Source of the DNA: Oscillospiraceae bacterium
Lineage (GTDB): Bacteria > Bacillota > Clostridia > Oscillospirales > Ruminococcaceae
DNA length: 9,269 nt
Assembly: GCA_017848155.1 (NCBI GenBank)
Contig: JAGAKC010000097.1
Coordinates: forward strand, 1-9,269
Reading direction: 5' to 3'
The translations under genes and the position numbers were made by a program. Of the stretch, positions 4,380 through 9,269 are shown one piece after another; within the stretch, counting starts at the first letter, position 1, and each line of letters starts with the position of its first letter. The notes under the pieces were generated by a model, which did no database searches, was not told where the DNA came from, and saw only the letters and a program-made list of their open reading frames with translations.

Positions 4380-6751
4380 TGTGCGGTTACCTTTATCTCA
4401 TCGTTCTGTGTGGTGATAGCTATCTTTGTCAGCATCTTATCGGCGTTGTCTATGATAGTATCGGCAATAACATCCTCGATCTCGCTTCTGATAACACGAC
4501 GGATATCTCTTCCGCCGAACTTGCCGCCGTGCGATCTCTCGGCAATTACCTTGTACACATCATCACTTATCTCAAGCCCGATATTCTTCTCCTTCAGAGG
4601 AGCACGAAGCTCGGAAAGCATCAGCTCTGATATCTTTGCGTAATCCTCGACTGACAAGGGTGTGAACACAACTATCTCATCTATTCTTGCAAGGAATTCG
4701 GGGCGCAGGAAGTCCTTAAGGCCCTTCATAGCACGCTCCTTGCTGATATCGCCCTCAGACTTCGAGAAGCCTATACCGCCCGAATTATGTCCCGAGCCTG
4801 CATTTGAAGTCATGCAGATAACGGTATTCTCAAAGCTTACCGACCTGCCGTGTGCATCGTTTATCTTGCCCTCGTCCAGTATCTGGAGCAGGATATTCAT
4901 AACATCGGGGTGAGCTTTTTCTATCTCGTCGAAAAGTATCACGGAATAAGGCTTTCTGCGTACCTTTTCGGTGAGCTGACCTGCTTCGTCATAGCCGACG
5001 TAGCCGGGAGGCGAGCCGATTATCTTCGACACACTGTGCTTTTCCATATACTCCGACATGTCAAGCCTTATAAGCGGCTCAACGGTATCGAACATCTCTT
5101 TTGCAAGCACCTTTACAAGCTCCGTCTTTCCGACGCCTGTAGGTCCGACGAATATGAAGGACGCAGGTCTGCGGCGCTCTGACAGCTGGACCCTTGTACG
5201 CTTTATCGCACGTGCAACAAGCTCGCACGCCTCATCCTGTCCGATGACCTTTTCCTTAAGCGCCTCCTCCAGCTTTGCGATACGCTTGTATTCAGTTTCC
5301 TTTATCTTGTTTGCAGGAATGCCCGTCCACATCTCAATGACCTTGGACAGGTCATCCATCGTCACGTTTACATTTTCTGCCTTATCCTTTATCTCATTGA
5401 TACGAGCCTCATTTTTGGCGATCTTCGTCTTAAGCTCCGCCATCTTCTCGTAATCTATCTCCGTGCCCTCTCCAAGCTCGGACTCCTCACGGCGCAGCTT
5501 CTCCGTTTCCGATTTCAGCTTCTCGTACTCCGTGATATCCTCATTCACAAGGCTTGCGCATGCGCAGGACTCATCAAGCAGGTCTATCGCCTTGTCAGGC
5601 AGGAAGCGGTCATTGATATAGCGCTCGGAAAGTACAGCGCACATACGTGTAAGCTCCGAGGATATCTTTACCTTGTGATGCTCCTCATAATACTCCTTGA
5701 TGCCCTCAAGAAGCTCGATGGTTTCATCTATCGTCGGCTCATTCACCGTTACAGGCTGGAAACGGCGCTCAAGCGCACTGTCCTTTTCGATATGCTTTCT
5801 GTACTCATTGAAAGTGGTTGCGCCGATGACCTGAAGCTCACCTCTGGAAAGAGCAGGCTTGAACATATTAGCCGCATTCATCGTGCCTTCAGAATCGCCT
5901 GTGCCCACAAGATTATGCACCTCGTCGATGAAAAGCATAACGTTGCCCGCATTCTTGACCTCGTCGATAAGCGACTTTACACGGCTCTCAAACTGTCCAC
6001 GGAACTGCGTTCCCGCAACAAGTGCCGTAAGGTCGAGCAGATACAGCTCCTTGCCCTGTAATCTGAACGGAACATCGCCGCTCACAAGGCGTAATGCTAT
6101 TCCCTCGGCGATGGCTGTCTTACCTACACCAGGCTCACCGATAAGGCAGGGATTGTTCTTTGTCCTTCTTGAAAGAATCTGAAGAACACGGTATATCTCC
6201 CTGTCCCGTCCGATGATGCGGTCGATCTTGCCCTCCTTTGCACGTCTTGTAAGATTTGTGCAATAGGTCTCAAGGCACTTGCGCTTTTTATCGGTCTTTT
6301 CCTTTTTCTTTTTCTCACTCTTGCCGCTCTTGCTGTCGGAATTATCGCTGTCATTCTTCTTGCTTGAAAGAGAGCCGCTGAAGAAATTCTTAAGGAAATC
6401 GGGCATCGTGTTTGCTCCGCCGTGCTCGAACAGGCTTTCCTCGCTCTTCTCCTCTATAAGCTCCTCTTCATCCTCTGCTTCGGAATCAGCATCATCGCCA
6501 CCCTCTGTAAGGTTTCCCAGATTCTTCAGAATGTCAGTATCTACCATTCCGTCCTCTCCGAACACTGCATCATAAGCGCTGTCGAAGTCCTCGGCGGAAA
6601 TACCCATCTGACCGAGGTAATCATCAAGCTGCGGCATGCCCATTTCTCTTGCGCATTTGAAGCATAATCCTTCATTCTTACGCTCCGAGCCTTGCAGCGA
6701 GGATATAAATATCGCAGCAGGACGTTTCTTACATCTTGAACACATAATCAT
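4376..6751 (-). CDS. clpE: ClpE-like AAA+ unfoldase with N-terminal zinc finger
   Basis: Hsp100 unfoldase expected to feed substrates to ClpP; 791 residues. The N-terminus has a CX2C-X22-CX2C zinc finger (C4, C7, C30, C33), as in ClpE, in place of the ClpC/ClpA N-domain. A long linker follows, acidic at 82-107 and Lys-rich at 131-158. D1 has Walker A GEPGVGKT (205-212), pore loop GTQFRG (247-252), Walker B with D276/E277, and arginine fingers R329/R330. A short coiled-coil middle region spans about 405-460. D2 has GPTGVGKT (536-543), pore loop GYVG (583-586), D608/E609 and sensor 2 GGRDIRR (746-752). The IGF tripeptide (660-662) is the expected ClpP-docking loop. ATG at 6751 has AAGGGTG 7 nt upstream; the second ATG two codons on is less well spaced. 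At nearly 800 residues it exceeds the ~700 of Bacillus ClpE, mostly through the linker. Confidence 0.95.
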   Translation of the reverse strand: MIMCSRCKKRPAAIFISSLQGSERKNEGLCFKCAREMGMPQLDDYLGQMGISAEDFDSAYDAVFGEDGMVDTDILKNLGNLTEGGDDADSEAEDEEELIEEKSEESLFEHGGANTMPDFLKNFFSGSLSSKKNDSDNSDSKSGKSEKKKKEKTDKKRKCLETYCTNLTRRAKEGKIDRIIGRDREIYRVLQILSRRTKNNPCLIGEPGVGKTAIAEGIALRLVSGDVPFRLQGKELYLLDLTALVAGTQFRGQFESRVKSLIDEVKNAGNVMLFIDEVHNLVGTGDSEGTMNAANMFKPALSRGELQVIGATTFNEYRKHIEKDSALERRFQPVTVNEPTIDETIELLEGIKEYYEEHHKVKISSELTRMCAVLSERYINDRFLPDKAIDLLDESCACASLVNEDITEYEKLKSETEKLRREESELGEGTEIDYEKMAELKTKIAKNEARINEIKDKAENVNVTMDDLSKVIEMWTGIPANKIKETEYKRIAKLEEALKEKVIGQDEACELVARAIKRTRVQLSERRRPASFIFVGPTGVGKTELVKVLAKEMFDTVEPLIRLDMSEYMEKHSVSKIIGSPPGYVGYDEAGQLTEKVRRKPYSVILFDEIEKAHPDVMNILLQILDEGKINDAHGRSVSFENTVICMTSNAGSGHNSGGIGFSKSEGDISKERAMKGLKDFLRPEFLARIDEIVVFTPLSVEDYAKISELMLSELRAPLKEKNIGLEISDDVYKVIAERSHGGKFGGRDIRRVIRSEIEDVIADTIIDNADKMLTKIAITTQNDEIKVTAQ

Positions 6752-6775
6752 AATATATCACCCTTATCTGTCTGT

Positions 6776-7810
6776 TTACTTAAGGAAATTCAGTAATTCA
6801 AAATCATAAAAGAGTCTGAATACATAGGTAGACTCAATGGCTGCATTGTTGAAGAACATGACATTGCCCCCTGTTAGAGTAGTTATCAGTCTTACAACGA
6901 TACATGCCATACAAACGGTCACAAGACCCTCTACGATACCTAGCAATCCGCCAAGGAAGGAATTTACTCCGCCTATCAGCGGTATCTTATTGACAAATTT
7001 GAGAAGCTTTGCCGCTATACTAAGTCCTATCAGCACCAGTATGAAGATCATCGTAAACGTCACCGTCTGTACAGCGATAGTAACACAAGGCTCCACTATG
7101 CCCTCGATAACAGCATCTCTGATAGACACGGAAGCATCCTGCATGATAAGAACGACAGAGCGCAGAGCAGGAATACTGCCGCTTGAAATATCGCCTGCCA
7201 TCGACCCGAAAAACATCGGCACAGCTTCACCGACGGACTCTGCAAAATCAGAGAAATTCTCATACAGTACCGTTTTCTGCATGCTGACAGCGATGTACTG
7301 CGCAACGATCATCCTGTCAAGCCCGTATCGGTCAAGGTCTGTCATGGTAAACTCTGCGGTCTTTGCATTCACTGACGAAAAATCGGTGTCAGACGGAATA
7401 CCAAAATCAGAAAGATCAAGCTTATTGATGCCTGTTGCACTTAGGTCTACATCAGAAAGATCAAACATAACCTTATTAGTCCCCGTGTAATCCGGAGTAA
7501 TATCCGCCACAGGTACATCTGAAATGAGTATAGCACTGTAATCTATATCAGCTATACCATCCAGCTTTATTGCACCCATCGCCTCATCCAGCGCAATATT
7601 CACCGTTTTCTTTAGGGGTCTTTCCACTGTACCGGTGTATATCGCTCCACTGATAGGTCCGCTGAGAAGCATCGCTGCCGCAAATGCAACGATGACCGAA
7701 ACAAGGCTTACCACTGCGCTTGCAAAGCCTTTTTTCATACCTGCAAACACCATTCCGATCATTATCGCAACAGCGACGATATCATAGATAATCGCAAATT
7801 CTGTTCCCAT
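6776..7810 (-). CDS. CvpA-family membrane protein with large extracytoplasmic insert
   Basis: Integral membrane protein of the CvpA (colicin V production) family; molecular role unknown. The 344 residues are about twice the length of E. coli CvpA. Four membrane segments are visible at about 5-24, 29-50, 243-266 and 283-308. The first pair is joined by the short loop GMKKGFA and the second by the basic loop AKLLKFVNKIP, followed by the family's GGVNSFLGGLLGIVEG pattern. Positive residues in both loops place them inside, so the ~190-residue stretch between segments 2 and 3 should face outward. It is rich in Asp/Ser/Leu with repeated DLS units (117, 122, 132). AAAGGAG lies close upstream of the ATG. 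The gene is 23 nt after the DUF5711-like gene and 24 nt before clpE, inside the operon. The family call is firm for the terminal regions; the insert is unassigned. Confidence 0.85.
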   Translation of the reverse strand: MGTEFAIIYDIVAVAIMIGMVFAGMKKGFASAVVSLVSVIVAFAAAMLLSGPISGAIYTGTVERPLKKTVNIALDEAMGAIKLDGIADIDYSAILISDVPVADITPDYTGTNKVMFDLSDVDLSATGINKLDLSDFGIPSDTDFSSVNAKTAEFTMTDLDRYGLDRMIVAQYIAVSMQKTVLYENFSDFAESVGEAVPMFFGSMAGDISSGSIPALRSVVLIMQDASVSIRDAVIEGIVEPCVTIAVQTVTFTMIFILVLIGLSIAAKLLKFVNKIPLIGGVNSFLGGLLGIVEGLVTVCMACIVVRLITTLTGGNVMFFNNAAIESTYVFRLFYDFELLNFLK

Positions 7811-7833
7811 ATATCTCCTTTCAAATGTCAGGT

Positions 7834-8967
7834 TCAGAAATGAAGTCTTTGAACGACATTATAGCCCAGCAGATATGCATACTCTCCTATTACTATCATA
7901 TCAGAGTAAACATCATCCAGCTGATAAGTTTTTAATGGCTCCAGCCTGGAATTGAAGCTCTTTATAACGGAACCTGTCAATATATAATAGGTGCCGCCCT
8001 GCTCACATATCTTAGTCGTGTCCTCAAGGAAAAGCGTTGCAGACGCATCAAGTCCCTCACCATAGACTGTCAGTACATCCCCGTTGGTAGCAGGATCACG
8101 GAATAATACAGTACGAAGCTCGTCACGTTCGGGAAGCTTTGAGATACTTTTTGAAAAATCAGAAGTCACTATGACCTCGCCGCTCTCATCATCCACAAGC
8201 GAGCAGCCACCGCCTGTCACAATAAAAACTCCGTCATCACAGAACTCTACAGAATATGAGATATCCGCTCCGATGTATGTCTGCCACAGATGAGATTCCG
8301 CATTGTCAAGATCGAATCTTATGAGATACAGCTGCAGATCGCCGTCGTAAGAGCCAAGCGCCGCTACATAGATGCTCTTATCGTCATCGGAAAACTCCAC
8401 CTGCATTATCTTAAGATTCGGTGAAGCCCAGCGGAATATCTGTTTTCCATCATTATTGAACACATAAAGGTAGTTGCTGTATCTTGCGGATGTTGTAACT
8501 ACCGCACATCTGTCATCATTACCTATATCTGCAAATACTATGCTGTCATCGAGAGTAATTGTATACAGCTCATCCTTTCTTGAGTAGAAATTGAAAGACT
8601 TGCCGTTCTTGTCATACACTACTATCCTCTTGTCGTTTGAAGCAGAATAGGGATTCTGAAATCCATGCTGTATATCGGTGATAAGCGCTCCATCCTCGTT
8701 ATACGTATATATGTACGTATCAGTAAGAAGATAGAAATTCTCACCGAGGTCATCCAGGGCATAACCTGCACTTCCCGGAAGCTGCACAGGAAAACCGCCC
8801 TTTCCCACATCAAGCGCCGCATCCTTCAGCGGAGCGATTATCTTGCCCCAGTTGACAACTATCAGCACTGTGGCAAGTACGATAAGAAGCAGTACCGAAA
8901 GTCTGAATATCAGCTTCTGCAAGGCACGCTTTTTACGAAATTTATTTATATTATTGCGTTCCTCCAT
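7834..8967 (-). CDS. DUF5711-like membrane-anchored beta-propeller protein
   Basis: Protein of unknown function, 377 residues. The N-terminus is basic (KFRKKRALQKL) and is followed by one membrane segment at about 20-39, then a long outward-facing domain. That domain consists of repeated short beta-strand units such as IYTYNEDGALI, YLYVFNNDGKQIFRW and EFSDDDKSIYVAAL, a WD40/PQQ-like propeller pattern in which each blade reports a value and ends in a turn with Asp/Gly. I place it in the DUF5711 family from memory of clostridial members; the domain number is less certain than the architecture. Translation is taken from ATG at 8967, with AGAGAGG 6 nt upstream; the frame extends to 9033 but the upstream start would overlap truA and has no clear ribosome site. 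It sits 32 nt after truA and 23 nt before the CvpA gene. It may work with CvpA at the cell surface (inference). Confidence 0.8.
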   Translation of the reverse strand: MEERNNINKFRKKRALQKLIFRLSVLLLIVLATVLIVVNWGKIIAPLKDAALDVGKGGFPVQLPGSAGYALDDLGENFYLLTDTYIYTYNEDGALITDIQHGFQNPYSASNDKRIVVYDKNGKSFNFYSRKDELYTITLDDSIVFADIGNDDRCAVVTTSARYSNYLYVFNNDGKQIFRWASPNLKIMQVEFSDDDKSIYVAALGSYDGDLQLYLIRFDLDNAESHLWQTYIGADISYSVEFCDDGVFIVTGGGCSLVDDESGEVIVTSDFSKSISKLPERDELRTVLFRDPATNGDVLTVYGEGLDASATLFLEDTTKICEQGGTYYILTGSVIKSFNSRLEPLKTYQLDDVYSDMIVIGEYAYLLGYNVVQRLHF

Positions 8968-8973
8968 ATAACA

Positions 8974-8980
8974 CCTCTCT
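8974..8980 (-). promoter_or_regulatory. Shine-Dalgarno site that sets the DUF5711-like gene start
   Basis: AGAGAGG on the - strand lies 6 nt before ATG at 8967. It rules against the longer in-frame start at 9033, which would overlap the end of truA. Confidence 0.8.
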
Positions 8981-8999
8981 GTTAAAAATCGCTCAGACG

Positions 9000-9269
9000 T
9001 TAATAGAACACCTTGTTGAGATACAATCCGCACGGCGGCAGTGTTATACCGCTCAGTGCCCTGTCCCCTGTTTCAAGCGCATTAAGTATATCCTGCCCGG
9101 TACGTCTGCCCTCGCTTATATAAAGCAGAGTACCTGTAACTATCCTTACCATATTGTACAGGAAGCCGTTGCCGCTTATCCGTACCTCGCACATACCGTC
9201 TGCTTCAGTGACAGATATATCGTATATCGTCCGCACGGTCGACTTCATACGTGCCTTTCCCTCTGCACG
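9000..9269 (-). CDS. truA: tRNA pseudouridine synthase A, C-terminal part (cut by window edge)
   Basis: TruA makes pseudouridine at positions 38-40 of the tRNA anticodon arm. Only the last 89 residues are visible; the frame continues past the right edge, so this is a window truncation and not a broken gene. The visible part carries the conserved C-terminal core: STVRTIYD, then the hallmark GNGFLYNMVRI with G-T-L following, a DR pair in the LETGDRALSG segment, and the ending PCGLYLNKVFY, which matches the usual PA/PxGLYL ending. The catalytic Asp and the N-terminal domain lie outside the window. The downstream DUF5711-like gene starts 32 nt after the stop, on the same strand with no terminator between, so truA is the first visible gene of the operon. 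Confidence 0.93.
   Translation of the reverse strand, partial: RAEGKARMKSTVRTIYDISVTEADGMCEVRISGNGFLYNMVRIVTGTLLYISEGRRTGQDILNALETGDRALSGITLPPCGLYLNKVFY

Noticed and set aside
6776..7810. CvpA homologue as part of a bacteriocin locus
   Set aside because: No bacteriocin precursor, immunity or export gene is near; CvpA proteins are widespread membrane proteins, and the context here is housekeeping.
9000..9269. TruA as a truncated pseudogene
   Set aside because: The frame is open to the window edge and the C-terminal part is intact; only the window cuts it.
1..9269. Mobile elements, CRISPR arrays, tRNA genes or long direct repeats
   Set aside because: Reading both strands showed no transposase or integrase, no regularly spaced repeats and no cloverleaf-type sequence; coding density is high and gene order looks chromosomal.

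Overview
The window looks like a chromosomal housekeeping segment from a Clostridia member of the Ruminococcus/Oscillospiraceae type. The inference rests on strong Shine-Dalgarno sites of AGGAGG type, a SigA-type promoter, a ClpE-like unfoldase with an N-terminal zinc finger, a Na+-translocating decarboxylase beta/gamma pair, a DUF5711-like propeller protein next to a CvpA protein, and a roughly even base composition. No tRNA, rRNA, CRISPR array, insertion sequence or phage gene is visible, and no stretch longer than 300 bases lacks a gene.

Layout. On the + strand, pyrB (aspartate carbamoyltransferase) runs from near the left edge to 1105 and ends at a strong hairpin shared with the convergent gene. 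Everything else is on the - strand. Read in the direction of transcription from the right edge: the 3' end of truA (beyond 9269 to 9000), a membrane-anchored DUF5711-like protein (8967-7834), a long CvpA-family protein (7810-6776), a ClpE-like AAA+ unfoldase (6751-4376), and an SDR reductase (4379-3672). Gaps of 32, 23 and 24 nt and a 4-nt ATGA overlap make these five a probable operon. After a 162-nt gap holding a near-consensus promoter come oadG (3509-2994) and oadB (2965-1706). A hairpin then separates oadB from a GNAT acetyltransferase (1649-1140).

How the genes may fit together. The five-gene run joins tRNA modification (TruA), protein unfolding (ClpE) and an SDR whose sequence resembles YmfI, the reductase that modifies elongation factor P. 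This suggests a translation and protein quality-control theme, with two envelope proteins in the middle. OadG and OadB are membrane parts of a Na+ pump driven by decarboxylation, but the carboxyltransferase and biotin carrier genes are not next to them. PyrB acts in pyrimidine synthesis.

Most unusual feature. PyrB carries, directly after a full-length catalytic chain, a four-cysteine CX4C...CX2C module that matches the zinc domain of the separate regulatory subunit PyrI, without PyrI's nucleotide-binding allosteric domain. Other points worth a second look are the charge-segregated linker in ClpE, the paired large extracytoplasmic domains of CvpA and DUF5711, and the isolated oadG-oadB pair. 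No clearly new defence or mobile system was found.
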